From Candidatus Omnitrophota bacterium (lineage in GTDB: Bacteria; Hinthialibacterota; Hinthialibacteria; Hinthialibacterales; JAKPRU01), in NCBI GenBank assembly GCA_029570205.1, contig JAKQSI010000042.1, positions 1 through 52,935 of the forward strand: a DNA stretch of 52,935 nt. Reading direction: 5' to 3'. Both the position numbers and the translations under genes were made by a program. Below are positions 36,709 through 47,160 of this stretch, piece after piece. Each line of letters opens with the position of its first letter. Within the stretch, counting starts at the first letter, position 1. The notes beneath the pieces are model-generated. The model saw only the letters and a program-made list of their open reading frames with translations. It was not told the origin of the DNA and ran no database searches.

Positions 36709-37584
36709 CTATAAACGACTGGCGCGCTTATTGAAAAATTGGACCAGTGGGTCGATATACGGCTGATCGGTTCTCACCGGAATATGATCGACCTGTAGAC
36801 GGCGAAAACTCCGCTGCAAATCATTTTGCATGGAGGCGTTCCGCTCGGCAAAACGACGGCGAAGATCCCAGTCATACGTGTCGATCAGTACAACCTCGCC
36901 TGTCTCGGCATCCTGTAACTCGAGGAATCCGACTGGCGGCAATTCAAGTTCCCGCGGATCGGTAATTCCAATTGTAATCAAATCGTGTTTCTGGTTAATA
37001 ATCCGCAGCGGGTCCTCATAATCGGAGCCCAGGAAGTCGGATATAACAAATACCACAGACCTGCGATGGAGTACCCGTCCAAGAAATTCCAGCGCCATCC
37101 GAAGATCCGTTCCGCTTCCTTCGGGGCGGGCATAGAGCAATTCACGGATCAACCGGAGAACATGCTTCTTTCCTTTTTTGGGAGGAATAAACTTCTCGAT
37201 CCGATTGGTAAACTCGATCAGGCCGACACAGTCATTGTTCTTAATCGCGGAAAAGGCCAGGACCGCAGACAGTTCAACCCCGAGATCCGCTTTCATCTGC
37301 TCGGCGGTCCCGAATGCTCCGGAGGACGACACATCTACCGCCAGCATAACCGTGAGCTCGCGTTCTTCCCGAAAGCGTTTCACAAACGGGTGTCCCATGC
37401 GGGCCGTGACATTCCAGTCGATAGACCGAACGTCATCGCCCAACTGGTACTCGCGGACTTCCTCAAACTCCATCCCACGCCCTTTGAAAACGGAATGGTA
37501 CTCGCCCGCCAGAACATCGTTGACGAGACGATTGGTTCGGATCTCGATTCGTCGAATCTTCTTGATTAAATCACGCGGTATCAT
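36709..37584 (-). CDS. DUF58 domain protein (MoxR partner)
   Basis: 291 aa. Signature GRGMEFEEVREYQLGDDVRS then IDWNVTARMG at about 35-63, followed by a VWA-like fold with an incomplete MIDAS (VDVSSSG at 83-89). DUF58 proteins normally follow moxR and are thought to be client adaptors of the AAA+ ATPase. Here its start overlaps the glycosyltransferase stop by 14 bp, so the usual moxR-DUF58 pair is split by that gene. Confidence 0.93.
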   Translation of the reverse strand: MIPRDLIKKIRRIEIRTNRLVNDVLAGEYHSVFKGRGMEFEEVREYQLGDDVRSIDWNVTARMGHPFVKRFREERELTVMLAVDVSSSGAFGTAEQMKADLGVELSAVLAFSAIKNNDCVGLIEFTNRIEKFIPPKKGKKHVLRLIRELLYARPEGSGTDLRMALEFLGRVLHRRSVVFVISDFLGSDYEDPLRIINQKHDLITIGITDPRELELPPVGFLELQDAETGEVVLIDTYDWDLRRRFAERNASMQNDLQRSFRRLQVDHIPVRTDQPYIDPLVQFFNKRASRL

Positions 37585-38485
37585 GTTTCTCTGTAAGCCG
37601 TTCCCTGAGCGCCCGAATCTCCTGTTGTTGGCGCCGGATTGCCTGCCCAGCCTCCGTAAGACGGGCTTCCGCCTGGCGCAGCTGCCAGGTCAGTTCCTGT
37701 ATTGTTTTATCTTTTCCGCGCATCTCGCGTTTCAGCGCAAAAGTGGATTTGAATACCTCATCGAAAATAGCATTTCGTTCGTCTTTGTAACGTTCCCGGA
37801 TGATCTTCTCTGCTTCGGGATATCGTTCTCGTTCGACCATGTTCGAGTTGTCGTCCCATCGCCGATATTCGCCGGTAATCTTCGCTATGTGGAGAAAATC
37901 ATATTTCCGCGACAGCCGGATCAAAAAATCCCAGTCTTCAAAAACTGCTAATGTCTCATCGAACAGCCCGACATCCTCCAAACAGTCACGGCGAATCAAA
38001 AGGCAGTTTACCGGAATGTAATTGCCGAGGAGAAAATTATTCCGCTCAAAATCGAACGAGTAGGTTAAATGTTCGAGTACTCGTTTCCATTCGCCGGTTT
38101 CAGGGACCCGTTCGAACGTTACATTCTTGACATCGGAATAGACAACGGGAAGGTTGCGCTCCAGGGCGACCGGGACAAGGGTCTCCAGGAAGTTCTCGTA
38201 GACAATATCATCATCGTCCAGGAATCCGATGTACCGGCCTCGCGCTCCTGTAATTCCGGTGTTGAGGGCGGCGGTGCGACCGCGATTTGTCTCATGGCAG
38301 AGGTAGCGACAGGCAAGACGACCTGCGAGGGAGTCGAGGATGCTCCGGACATCGACGCCGGCATCGTTGACCACAACGGCCTCCAGATCCCGGTAGGTCT
38401 GCCGCGCCAGACTGTCGAGGCAAACCGCGAGTCTTTCGGGCCGGTTGTAGGTACGGACAATTATCGAGACAAGTGGATCCGACAT
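37571..38485 (-). CDS. Family 2 glycosyltransferase with C-terminal coiled coil, inside the Bat operon
   Basis: 304 aa. The GT-A fold starts VSIIVRTYNRPERLAVCLDS; acidic DDDD at 90-93 (GFLDDDDIVYENF) is the metal/nucleotide-sugar motif, and RDCLEDVGLFDETLAVFEDW is the acceptor-side motif. The C-terminal 50 residues (KDKTIQELTWQLRQAEARL...) are a coiled coil. No membrane helices. Its SD (GAGGTG) overlaps the MoxR stop codon and its end overlaps DUF58, so expression is tightly coupled to both. Donor and acceptor are unknown. Confidence 0.92.
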   Translation of the reverse strand: MSDPLVSIIVRTYNRPERLAVCLDSLARQTYRDLEAVVVNDAGVDVRSILDSLAGRLACRYLCHETNRGRTAALNTGITGARGRYIGFLDDDDIVYENFLETLVPVALERNLPVVYSDVKNVTFERVPETGEWKRVLEHLTYSFDFERNNFLLGNYIPVNCLLIRRDCLEDVGLFDETLAVFEDWDFLIRLSRKYDFLHIAKITGEYRRWDDNSNMVERERYPEAEKIIRERYKDERNAIFDEVFKSTFALKREMRGKDKTIQELTWQLRQAEARLTEAGQAIRRQQQEIRALRERLTEKHDTA

Positions 38486-38494
38486 CGGAACACC

Positions 38495-39487
<993 letters not shown>

Positions 39488-39526
39488 CGATATCGTCTCC
39501 TCATATTCCATACATGGATGGGGTCA

Positions 39527-40495
39527 TCATGATTGCCGGGAAGTGTCTCGAACGGCGAGGAGGCGTTTCGCATCCTCCCAGATTCGATCCAGCTCTTCCC
39601 GGGAGGGTGTGCCCGGCGAGTATTTCCCTTCGGCACACCTTGTAAAGAACGAATCAACCAGCCGTCGGGTATCGCTATCCGTATCCGGCGGCAGATCCTT
39701 GGACGAGGTCAATCGCCCCTTGTGATAAGAGTATCGTTTCGCCAATTCCTCGCCCACAATTCGCTCAAGCGTGCTGTAATACCGCCCGGGATCTCCCTCC
39801 ATACGCCATCGGCGCGCCTGCGCAAGAAGGTCCTCAACCGGAGATGACGCGGGAGGTTGCGTGAGAAGAGGCTCCGCATGTTTCCTCCGACGACAGGCGA
39901 TCAATCGGATACCCACCGCCACAAACGCTATCCCGGCAATAATCCCGAAGGCGAGCGGCAGAAACCGACTCAGGGAAGGCTTCGCAGGCCCAATGGTTGC
40001 TTCACACGGCAACGTTGACAACCGCTTCAATTCTTCTCCATTCTTTGCACAAACCACAACCTCCGCCGATCCCACACGCGCTGTCCCCTCTTCGATCGGC
40101 ATCAGACGAAACAAATAGATTTCTTCCTTGCGAACTCCCTCAGAGGAATTGTGCGCTATGCTGCGAGTCGAGCCGGACAGAATCTTAAGATTCTCCGTTT
40201 CCGGCGTTCTATCCAGGCGCATGGAAAAAGCCTGGCCTGAATCCAGCCAGCTGACTCTAATCTGAAAAGTTACCGGCTCGCCCAGACAAAACGTCTGGTT
40301 AGAGGGGAATTCGGCTGTGACTTCAATATCTTGCTCGTCCAAAGGCGGGAGAGTGGCGGAACTTACTCCCGCATCAGCGGCATCCTGCGCCGCAAGACTA
40401 TGCGCGATTGCAAATACGCAGACGGTTAAAAGAAAAAAACGGACACTGTTTCGCAAAAAACTCAAATACGAAACACCGTCCTTACCCATCCTCAT
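39527..40495 (-). CDS. BatD-like single-pass membrane protein
   Basis: 322 aa from ATG 40495, which overlaps the upstream stop as ATGA; the open frame extends 135 codons further upstream antisense-like and is not credible there. A signal-anchor (SVRFFLLTVCVFAIAHSLAA) is followed by a beta domain (IEVTAEFPSNQTFCLGEPV, FRLMPIEEGTARVGSAEVVV), a transmembrane helix (about 195-215) and a cytoplasmic helical tail (DLLAQARRWRMEGDPGRYYS). The pattern matches BatD-like accessory proteins placed beside MoxR. Confidence 0.78.
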   Translation of the reverse strand: MRMGKDGVSYLSFLRNSVRFFLLTVCVFAIAHSLAAQDAADAGVSSATLPPLDEQDIEVTAEFPSNQTFCLGEPVTFQIRVSWLDSGQAFSMRLDRTPETENLKILSGSTRSIAHNSSEGVRKEEIYLFRLMPIEEGTARVGSAEVVVCAKNGEELKRLSTLPCEATIGPAKPSLSRFLPLAFGIIAGIAFVAVGIRLIACRRRKHAEPLLTQPPASSPVEDLLAQARRWRMEGDPGRYYSTLERIVGEELAKRYSYHKGRLTSSKDLPPDTDSDTRRLVDSFFTRCAEGKYSPGTPSREELDRIWEDAKRLLAVRDTSRQS

Positions 40496-40944
40496 TGCAT
40501 TTCCCCGGTCGCCCCCTCGATCTCCGGAGAGAATGGCCGTTGTATGACCTGAATTGATTCCTCCGCACGACGCAATGCTTCCGGGAACGGCTGATACAGA
40601 GAACGAATCGAATACAGCGCCGCGCAGAGAGTTCGTAAGGCATCCAGCCCCTGTTCCGTATTTCCCGCAGCGTTCCATTGTGCCGCAAGTTCCTCCAGGC
40701 GAGTTACGGCCTCTCGGTTCACCGGCAGGCCCGGCACGTAACTCCGCAGCGCCCACTGGTAATGCCACACCGCTTCTTTCCAATCCTGTTCGGAAACCGC
40801 TTGCTCTGCTTTCTGAAAATGACTCTCGGCCTGATAAATCAATTTCGCAACAATAAGAATCAGGATAAGGCAGGTCAGAATCAGCCCCTGCTTCACCCAC
40901 CTCACAAATTGCCTCAGACCGATCAGTCCCGAATCCTCATTCAT
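40492..40944 (-). CDS. Small single-pass membrane protein at the head of the Bat operon
   Basis: 150 aa from ATG 40944 with AAGGG upstream; longer frames run into a 9-bp repeat and are not credible. One transmembrane helix (about 20-40, ILTCLILILIVAKLIY) is followed by an extracytoplasmic helical region (ESHFQKAEQAVSEQDWKEAV, WHYQWALRSYVPG) resembling one TPR pair. Unknown function. It overlaps the BatD-like gene by ATGA and so is coupled to the Bat section. Confidence 0.72.
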   Translation of the reverse strand: MNEDSGLIGLRQFVRWVKQGLILTCLILILIVAKLIYQAESHFQKAEQAVSEQDWKEAVWHYQWALRSYVPGLPVNREAVTRLEELAAQWNAAGNTEQGLDALRTLCAALYSIRSLYQPFPEALRRAEESIQVIQRPFSPEIEGATGEMQ

Positions 40945-40973
40945 GCCCTTGCCAGTTCGCCCCATCTTCCCCT

Positions 40974-41036
40974 GTCCACCACGTCCACCACATCCTCCCT
41001 GTCCACTGTGTCCACTCTGTCCACTCTGTCTACAAA
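40974..41036. repeat. 9-bp periodic GTCCAC repeat (long copy)
   Basis: Seven consecutive 9-mers, most beginning GTCCAC, ending with GTCTACAAA. A four-unit version lies at 791-826 and ends in the same GTCTAC variant. It precedes the first gene of the Bat section. Confidence 0.75.
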
Positions 41037-41038
41037 AT

Positions 41039-41063
41039 GGGTGGCACAGGCTTCCAGCCTGTG
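41039..41063. repeat. 25-bp hairpin repeat, copy A
   Basis: GGGTGG followed by CACAGGCT-TCC-AGCCTGTG: 8-bp arms with a 3-nt loop. An identical 25-bp copy lies at 49156-49180. It lies 6 bp after the FmdB-type gene on the minus strand and may end or attenuate its transcript. Confidence 0.85.
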
Positions 41064-41069
41064 ACAAGG

Positions 41070-41390
41070 TTAGCTTTTTTTCTCGCCTTTCGATTTCGCC
41101 GTCGATTCCGATTTCCCGGCAGATAAATCTTTCGTGCTGCTTCCGGTGGGCTTGGATTCCTCTCTTGCCTTGCCCCTGTATTCCTTCTTCCGATAATCGG
41201 TCTCGTAGAAACCGGAGCCTTTAAAAATGATTCCGGCTCCTGCACCGATCAGGCGTTCGACAGGGCATTTCTTCTTCCTCTCCGGGCACTCGCCATTACT
41301 CTCAATGTATTTCAAAGGCTTTTCCGTCATGGACTGGAAAACCTCGATAATGCGGCCGCATTCCTTGCAGCGGTATTCGTATGTGGGCAT
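41070..41390 (-). CDS. FmdB-family zinc ribbon protein
   Basis: 106 aa, GGGAG SD. The N-terminal zinc ribbon MPTYEYRCKECGRIIEVFQS with C8/C11 and a second cysteine pair in GECPERKKKCPVERL is the FmdB/CxxC_CXXC_SSSS signature, followed by the GAGAGIIFKGSGFYETDYR segment. The Lys/Ser-rich tail (about 75-106) is disordered. FmdB-type proteins are presumed regulators or small metal-binding proteins with no settled function. It lies 72 bp after dnaK in the same direction. Confidence 0.92.
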   Translation of the reverse strand: MPTYEYRCKECGRIIEVFQSMTEKPLKYIESNGECPERKKKCPVERLIGAGAGIIFKGSGFYETDYRKKEYRGKAREESKPTGSSTKDLSAGKSESTAKSKGEKKS

Positions 41391-41462
41391 ATCATTCTCC
41401 CTCGCGCTTTCAGAAGAATACGCATCGGGAATCGACGGCGATAACCTCCGACGATTCCGCGG

Positions 41463-43421
41463 TCAGTCTTTTTCCACGGTATATTCCGCATCAACTACAT
41501 TGTCGTCATCCGGCTTGGCGCCGGTGGAAGCCTGCTGTTGCGAGGTTGATCCGCTTGCAAAACCCGATGTCGGGCCTGCGCCGCCGGCCGCACCGGCAGT
41601 CTGCTGCTGGGCCTGCTGACGCTGGACTTCCTCGTAGATCGCCTGCCCGATCTTGTGTGTCGCTTTCTCGAGCGCTTCTTTTCGGGAGCGAATCTGACCC
41701 GGATCTCCGCCTTCCAGGGCTTGTTTGAGATCCTGAATGGCATCCTCAACCGCTTTCTTGTCCGCCACAGAGACTTTATCGCCGTATTCGTTCAAAGACT
41801 TCTCCGTGGAATAGACCAGCGCATCGGCCTCGTTTTTCAGCGTGATGATTTCCTGTTGCCGCTTGTCTTCCTCGGCGTGCAGTTCCGCATCATGCACCAT
41901 CTTCTCGATCTCGTCTTTCGAGAGACCGCTGGATGACTCAATGCGGATCTTCTGTTCCTTGCCCGTACCAAGGTCTTTGGCGGAAACATGGACAATCCCG
42001 TTCGCGTCGATATCGAACGTCACCTCGATCTGAGGCACTCCTCTCGGCGCAGGCGGAATCCCGACCAGATCAAACCGTCCAAGAGTGCGGTTCTGGGCCG
42101 CCATGGGTCGCTCACCCTGCAAAACATGGATGGACACGGCGGGCTGATTATCCGAGGCCGTTGAGAAAATCTGGCTCTTACGGGTTGGAATGGTGGTATT
42201 ACGCTCGATCAATTTCGTGAACACACCGCCCAGCGTCTCGATCCCCAGGGAGAGCGGCGTGACGTCCAGAAGCAGGACATCCTTCACATCCTTGGTCAGC
42301 ACACCTGCCTGAATCGCTGCGCCAACCGCAACTACTTCGTCCGGATTCACTCCCTTGTGAGGCTCTTTTCCGAAAAGGTCCTTTACGATTTTCTGTACCA
42401 TCGGAATGCGTGTAGAGCCGCCGACCAGAATTACCTCATCAATTTGATTCGGTTGCAATCCGGCATCTTCCAGCGCGCGTCGGCACGGCGGTATTGTTCG
42501 CTCGATCACGCCGGAAGCCAAGCGCTCGAACTGGGCGCGAGTCAGCTTCATTCGGAGATGTTTCGGACCGGAGGCATCGGCGGTGATATACGGAATCTCG
42601 ATGGTGACTTCCTGGCGCGAAGACAACTCGCACTTCGCGCTCTCCGCCGCGTCCTTCAGACGCTGAAGAGCAATGGGGTCTCGTTTCAGGTCTATTCCCT
42701 GGTCTTTCCGGAACTCATCCACCAGCCAGTCGATCAGGACCTTGTCGATATCATCGCCGCCCAAGTGCGTATCACCGTTGGTCGATTTGACCTCGAACAC
42801 ACCGTCCCCGAGCTCCAGAATGGAAATGTCGAATGTGCCGCCACCGAAATCGTAAACAGCAATCTTCTCATCTTTCTTGCGGTCCAGGCCGTAAGCCAGC
42901 GCCGCGGCCGTCGGCTCGTTGATAATCCGAAGTACTTCCAGCCCGGCGATACGCCCCGCGTCTTTTGTGGATTGACGCTGGCTGTCGTTGAAATAGGCCG
43001 GAACGGTAATCACCGCTTGGGTGACTTTCTGCCCGAGGTAATCTTCCGCCGTCTGTTTCATCTTCTGCAAAACATAAGCGGAGATCTCTTCCGGGGCACA
43101 GACCTTGTCTTTGACCTTGAATCGCACCATTCCGCCGGGACCTTCAATTATCTGGAACGGAACCATTTCAATTTCCGACTTGACTTCGTCGATCCGCCGC
43201 CCGATAAACCTCTTTGCGGAAAATATGGTTCCCGTCGGATTGGTGATGGCCTGACGTTTCGCCGCCTTGCCGACCAAACGCTCGCCGCTATCTGTGAAAG
43301 CCACCACAGAGGGCGTCGTTCGATCTCCTTCCGCATTCGGAATTACAACAGGTTCGCCGCCTTCAATCACAGCGACTACCGAATTAGTGGTTCCTAAATC
43401 AATACCGATTACTTTGGACAT
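41463..43421 (-). CDS. dnaK: Chaperone DnaK (Hsp70)
   Basis: 652 aa, with a strong AAGGAGG SD. Begins [20 protein letters not shown] (ATPase phosphate 1 motif) and carries [34 protein letters not shown] and [19 protein letters not shown]. The substrate-binding domain (about 390-510) includes the [14 protein letters not shown] linker region. The C-terminal lid is Gln/Ala/Gly-rich, then ends [15 protein letters not shown]. Follows grpE by 142 bp; no dnaJ is present in the window. Confidence 0.98.
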   Translation of the reverse strand: MSKVIGIDLGTTNSVVAVIEGGEPVVIPNAEGDRTTPSVVAFTDSGERLVGKAAKRQAITNPTGTIFSAKRFIGRRIDEVKSEIEMVPFQIIEGPGGMVRFKVKDKVCAPEEISAYVLQKMKQTAEDYLGQKVTQAVITVPAYFNDSQRQSTKDAGRIAGLEVLRIINEPTAAALAYGLDRKKDEKIAVYDFGGGTFDISILELGDGVFEVKSTNGDTHLGGDDIDKVLIDWLVDEFRKDQGIDLKRDPIALQRLKDAAESAKCELSSRQEVTIEIPYITADASGPKHLRMKLTRAQFERLASGVIERTIPPCRRALEDAGLQPNQIDEVILVGGSTRIPMVQKIVKDLFGKEPHKGVNPDEVVAVGAAIQAGVLTKDVKDVLLLDVTPLSLGIETLGGVFTKLIERNTTIPTRKSQIFSTASDNQPAVSIHVLQGERPMAAQNRTLGRFDLVGIPPAPRGVPQIEVTFDIDANGIVHVSAKDLGTGKEQKIRIESSSGLSKDEIEKMVHDAELHAEEDKRQQEIITLKNEADALVYSTEKSLNEYGDKVSVADKKAVEDAIQDLKQALEGGDPGQIRSRKEALEKATHKIGQAIYEEVQRQQAQQQTAGAAGGAGPTSGFASGSTSQQQASTGAKPDDDNVVDAEYTVEKD

Positions 43422-43563
43422 GGCAGATGCCTCCTTCTAGGGCCTTTACAAATGTTTAACTTTTCCATAAGGATAATATGTTCACGAAATTCTTGACCTG
43501 TTACATTTTTTACCTGCTCCAACGTCGGCCCGTCTTGCATCTCTCTGTCCCTTTCTTCAATGT

Positions 43564-44172
43564 TTAATTCTTAATTGCCCCTTCTTCTGTCGCTACCGCT
43601 ACCTTTACTCGCGGCGCTCGCAACACCCGTTCTCCAAGCACGTAGCCGGGAGTGATCTCTTCGATAATCGTGCCGGGTTCAACATCCGTACGCGCCTCTT
43701 GAAGAATCGCTTCGTGCAGGTACGGATCGAACGGTTCACCGACCGTGGCAATTCGCTCCAATCCTCGAGATCGAAGGACCTCCAGAAGGCGTCCGAAAAC
43801 CATCTCCACGCCTTCCTTGTAAGAATTCACGTCATGCGTCTCTTCGGCAACAATCCGCGCCCGGTGAAGATTATCCACCACATCCAGCAACTCCATCATA
43901 AAATCCTCAAGCAGACGATCCGCCCATTGGGCGCGCTCCCGCTCGATCCGCTTTTTATAGTTCTCAAATTCCGCCTTGAGACGTTGCAGATGATCGAGAT
44001 ATTCATCCCGTTCCTGGGCTTTCCGACTGAGTTCCTCCATATTCAGACTTGTCTCCTCTCTTGGTTCTTCGGGTTCCTGAGATTCCTTTGCCCATTGTTC
44101 CTCCAGGGCGAGTTTGATCTCTTTTTTCTTATTTTCTTTCGACGTATCCTCGATCATGGAATCCGATTTCAT
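43564..44172 (-). CDS. grpE: Nucleotide exchange factor GrpE
   Basis: 202 aa from ATG 44172, with AGAGG upstream; a start 24 bases earlier overlaps the protease stop. A charged N-terminal coiled coil (about 1-75) leads to the GrpE signature (LQRLKAEFENYKKRIERER) and a C-terminal beta domain (VGEPFDPYLHEAILQEA, GYVLGERVLRAPRVKVA). It releases ADP from DnaK. Gene order protease-grpE-dnaK on one strand suggests a stress operon. Confidence 0.95.
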   Translation of the reverse strand: MKSDSMIEDTSKENKKKEIKLALEEQWAKESQEPEEPREETSLNMEELSRKAQERDEYLDHLQRLKAEFENYKKRIERERAQWADRLLEDFMMELLDVVDNLHRARIVAEETHDVNSYKEGVEMVFGRLLEVLRSRGLERIATVGEPFDPYLHEAILQEARTDVEPGTIIEEITPGYVLGERVLRAPRVKVAVATEEGAIKN

Positions 44173-44192
44173 TGACCTCTTCCTTCCATTTT

Positions 44193-45671
44193 TCATTCGT
44201 TTGGTTTGTTCTCAATCTCCGTTCGCCATTTAGACCATCCCCGATTTTCTTCATATCGGTAGAAATATATTATGAACGTCTCGGCATTCGCCAATTTCCT
44301 GCGGAGGATATCAATATCCGTCAGATCACTAACTCGAAATACAGCATTGGCCAGACCCGGAGCCGCAATCTCGGTAATGATATCTCCAGGTTCCAGCTCG
44401 GCCCGATCTGCTGGAGAATTGTTCGCCACCCTGCTCACCACAAGCCCCTCAACCGATGAATCCATATTCCACTGTTTCCGCCATTTCTGGTCGAGAGGCT
44501 TCAGCTCCATTCCAAGCCATTGGTTATTATCTTTCGGGCCGGATTGCCTGGATGCTCGAGCGGATCCAGGTTTCAAAGCAATACTCACATTCCGGGATTT
44601 CCCTTCACGCAGTATGCCGATTTGGACATCGGAAGCGTTCACCGGAACCAGTTCCGTGCCGATATCATCCCCGGACCGGATTCGTCTCCCGTTGACCAAT
44701 TGAATAAGGTCCAGCGGCTCCAATTGCCCCGAGGCCGCACCCGATGGATCAACATTCGTAACCAGCACACCGGACAGATCCTTCACCGAACGAAATCCGG
44801 GTATTTTCGAACGCAGCGCCATTCGCAGCGTCGGTGAAAGATCTTGAAACTGGATTCCAAGGCGATATTCCAGGGGCGGCTGCCTCAGAACATAGTAGTT
44901 GTACACTTTCCGAACACGATTGACCGGAATAGCGAACCCGATTCCCACCGAACCACCCGAAGGTGTTGCGATAGCCGTGTTGATTCCGATCAATTCGCCA
45001 TCCAAATTGATCAGCGGGCCGCCGCTGTTGCCCGGATTAATATCTGCATCGGTCTGGATCAGGTTCGGCAGAACCACACCGTTATCGCCTTCGATATACC
45101 GACCCAGTTGACTGATAATGCCTTGGGTTACCGTATGGCTTTGTCCCAACGCATACCCGATGGCGATCACAGTCTCCCCGATCATAAGGTCCGATGAATT
45201 TCCCAGGGGCAGGTACTGTTTCGGCGGTTCACCGAGAATCCTTAGAACGGCAATGTCCTCCGCGGGATCGCGCCCTACAATCTCCGCTTTGCGCTGTTCG
45301 TCTTCGCCGTGCAGAAGAACCAGAATCTCATCCGGCTCCGCTCCCTCTCCCTCCCCGTAACTGACCACATGACTGTTGGTGATTACATACCCCTCACGGT
45401 CCACCACCACACCGGAACCGAGCGAGGTCCCGACATAAGTATCCTGAAATAATCCGCGCGGCAGAAAAAAGTCGTCGAAGGGTGTTCGGAACAGCAAGAA
45501 CGGCGACCTGTCCACACGGATCTTCTTTTTCGTGCTGATATCGACAACAGCCGGAATGGCTTTCTCAACAGCCAGAACCACCGGTGTCCGACGGGTATCA
45601 ACCGAAGCCTCTATCGGACCCGGCATTGAAAAAGCGACTATGATTGCCAATCCGACAATGAATCTCTTCAT
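44193..45671 (-). CDS. DegP/HtrA-type periplasmic serine protease with two PDZ domains
   Basis: 492 aa from ATG 45671 (longer frames exist; no clear SD). A Sec signal peptide (MKRFIVGLAIIVAFSMPGPI) precedes a trypsin-like domain with triad H101 (VITNSHVVSYG), D139 (DPAEDIAVLRI) and S216 (DINPGNSGGPL). PDZ1 (about 270-360: LGIQFQDLSPTLRMAL, SGVLVTNVDPSGAA) and PDZ2 (about 385-490: WLGMELKPLD, LVVSRVANNSPADRAELEPG) follow. Cleaves or refolds misfolded envelope proteins. It lies 20 bp upstream of grpE, joining envelope and cytoplasmic quality control. Confidence 0.93.
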   Translation of the reverse strand: MKRFIVGLAIIVAFSMPGPIEASVDTRRTPVVLAVEKAIPAVVDISTKKKIRVDRSPFLLFRTPFDDFFLPRGLFQDTYVGTSLGSGVVVDREGYVITNSHVVSYGEGEGAEPDEILVLLHGEDEQRKAEIVGRDPAEDIAVLRILGEPPKQYLPLGNSSDLMIGETVIAIGYALGQSHTVTQGIISQLGRYIEGDNGVVLPNLIQTDADINPGNSGGPLINLDGELIGINTAIATPSGGSVGIGFAIPVNRVRKVYNYYVLRQPPLEYRLGIQFQDLSPTLRMALRSKIPGFRSVKDLSGVLVTNVDPSGAASGQLEPLDLIQLVNGRRIRSGDDIGTELVPVNASDVQIGILREGKSRNVSIALKPGSARASRQSGPKDNNQWLGMELKPLDQKWRKQWNMDSSVEGLVVSRVANNSPADRAELEPGDIITEIAAPGLANAVFRVSDLTDIDILRRKLANAETFIIYFYRYEENRGWSKWRTEIENKPNE

Positions 45672-45943
45672 CGTACCGCTCATCATAGAACAAAACGATT
45701 TACTATGGTTTCCCATTTCAAGCGCAAGTTTTATTCCATCGTCCGGTTCGCAGCAGAAATGTTTTTTTAACTTCTTAAAATACAAGTACTTATGTATCAC
45801 GACTCACCGCAAAAAGATAAAACAACACGTTGGCAACACCTTGTTTTCCTTGTTTGATAGAGTCACTTTGGCACGATTTGGACTCATTCAGCCTTGCAAG
45901 TGCGCCAAAACGACGACCCCAATATCAGATTTCACTTGGCCTT

Positions 45944-45984
45944 CCCCCCTCTCCGTACTCGGAGAAGGGGGCCGGGGGGTGAGG
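45944..45984. repeat. CCCTCTCC-type palindromic repeat, copy 3
   Basis: CCCCCCTCTCCG-TACT-CGGAGAAGGGGG followed by GGGGGGTGAGG. Third copy of the element at 8600 and 16031. The rest of 45672-46173 holds two A+T-rich stretches and no convincing gene; it must contain the promoters of both the protease operon and the plus-strand gene. Confidence 0.7.
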
Positions 45985-46173
45985 TTCTTCTCCCTTTCTT
46001 TTTGCTTTTTCGTGATCCACTCCAAAAACCTCTCAACCGCTGCTTTGACAACTTTTTACAACATTTTACACAACCGTGAAATTTTCCTTGATCCAATGAG
46101 ATACACTGCAAGTGAAAGAAAAGGCGAGAGGAGTGAAGAGCACAGAGATTGGGAAAGCAAGGAGGCTCGAACC

Positions 46174-47160
46174 ATGAAAGAGTCAGCAAAAGAACATCAG
46201 ACCAGTACACGTGAAGAGTTGGCGGTCTTCTATCTTGAACGACTCATGGATCAATTAGATCGTGAATGCTTCCTCCTGGCGCATCGTACTTTCGTTCGCC
46301 ATCGTGCCGATTTTCTGACAATCCTGGATGCCGAGCTGGTGGAAGGATTGCAGAGACGGGTACAGAGCGAAGTCCCGAAGGAATTGGGATCGCCCGAGCG
46401 AGTTGTGGAGAAGGTTACCCACGCTGTGCAGTTCGGCGAATATCGGGCCGCCTATGACATTGGAACCGAATATCTCCTGGCCCACGACCGCCCCAATGCA
46501 CCAAATGGAACCCTGACCATCCTGGAAACCATCCGAAACCTGGTGGCGGATGCGCGTCGGTTCCACTTCGAGCCCGACGATCTTCAGGTCAACACGGCAG
46601 TCAACGCCGAAATCGGATTCATCGTGGAACGCCGCGGAATTTGCGCAAAAACCGGCCAGCCGCTCAGCGGAAATCCCGGATTCACCTGGGTGGATACCAT
46701 CGGGAATCGATATCGGTGTTTCGTTAAACAGGTGGAAAACGTTCAGGTTGGCGACCTGCTCCGCCTCAAAATCACCAATATCACGAACAGCTTCATCGAA
46801 ACGGCCAAGGGAAAAGAACGCATTGTCTATTTTGAACCCCGTGTCCAGAAAGGCGACATTGTTCCAGTGGAGGTGCTTAGCCTCTCTCATAACGGACACA
46901 GTTTTACCTTTCGACTTCACAGCTACGATGGATTCCTGTGGCTGAAACATCGTTCGGTCGATAAGACGGTCTTCAACGAACAGAATGTGCGCGTCGGCGA
47001 CAGGGTACTGGCCGAGGTGCTGTATACAACGGAAGAAATGAAGGTTGGCTCGAAAGGCACTCCGAAAAGGTTGGGGCTGGTGAAAGCGTTGCCGATCAGG
47101 CGGCTGGACGGTCCGGCGACGGCCGGTCCAGGTAGAGACGCTGCCACCATTCCAAACTGA
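46174..47160 (+). CDS. Protein of unknown function with TRAM/OB-like repeats
   Basis: 328 aa from ATG 46174, set by a strong AAGGAGG SD at 46159-46165; upstream codons stay open but lack support. Not recognised. Residues about 1-150 are helical and charged. A middle segment contains RRGICAKTGQPLSG with one Cys. The C-terminal half has two stretches of the type VENVQVGDLLRLKITNI and VRVGDRVLAEVLY that resemble TRAM or OB-fold RNA-binding strands, with a third possible one between. It could bind RNA. The last 65 bases overlap the 3' end of the convergent asnB gene, so both C-termini share DNA on opposite strands. Confidence 0.75.
   Translation: MKESAKEHQTSTREELAVFYLERLMDQLDRECFLLAHRTFVRHRADFLTILDAELVEGLQRRVQSEVPKELGSPERVVEKVTHAVQFGEYRAAYDIGTEYLLAHDRPNAPNGTLTILETIRNLVADARRFHFEPDDLQVNTAVNAEIGFIVERRGICAKTGQPLSGNPGFTWVDTIGNRYRCFVKQVENVQVGDLLRLKITNITNSFIETAKGKERIVYFEPRVQKGDIVPVEVLSLSHNGHSFTFRLHSYDGFLWLKHRSVDKTVFNEQNVRVGDRVLAEVLYTTEEMKVGSKGTPKRLGLVKALPIRRLDGPATAGPGRDAATIPN

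Noticed and set aside
40496-40900. N-terminal extension of the BatD-like protein
   Set aside because: It is out of frame with, and inside, the upstream membrane-protein gene; a signal peptide begins just after 40495.
45869-45884. Sigma-54 promoter (TGGCACG)
   Set aside because: The -24-like element is present but no GC occurs at the required -12 spacing.
45532-46173. N-terminal extension of the 46174 protein
   Set aside because: It crosses the palindromic repeat and runs antisense to the protease gene; the strong SD at 46159 marks the real start.
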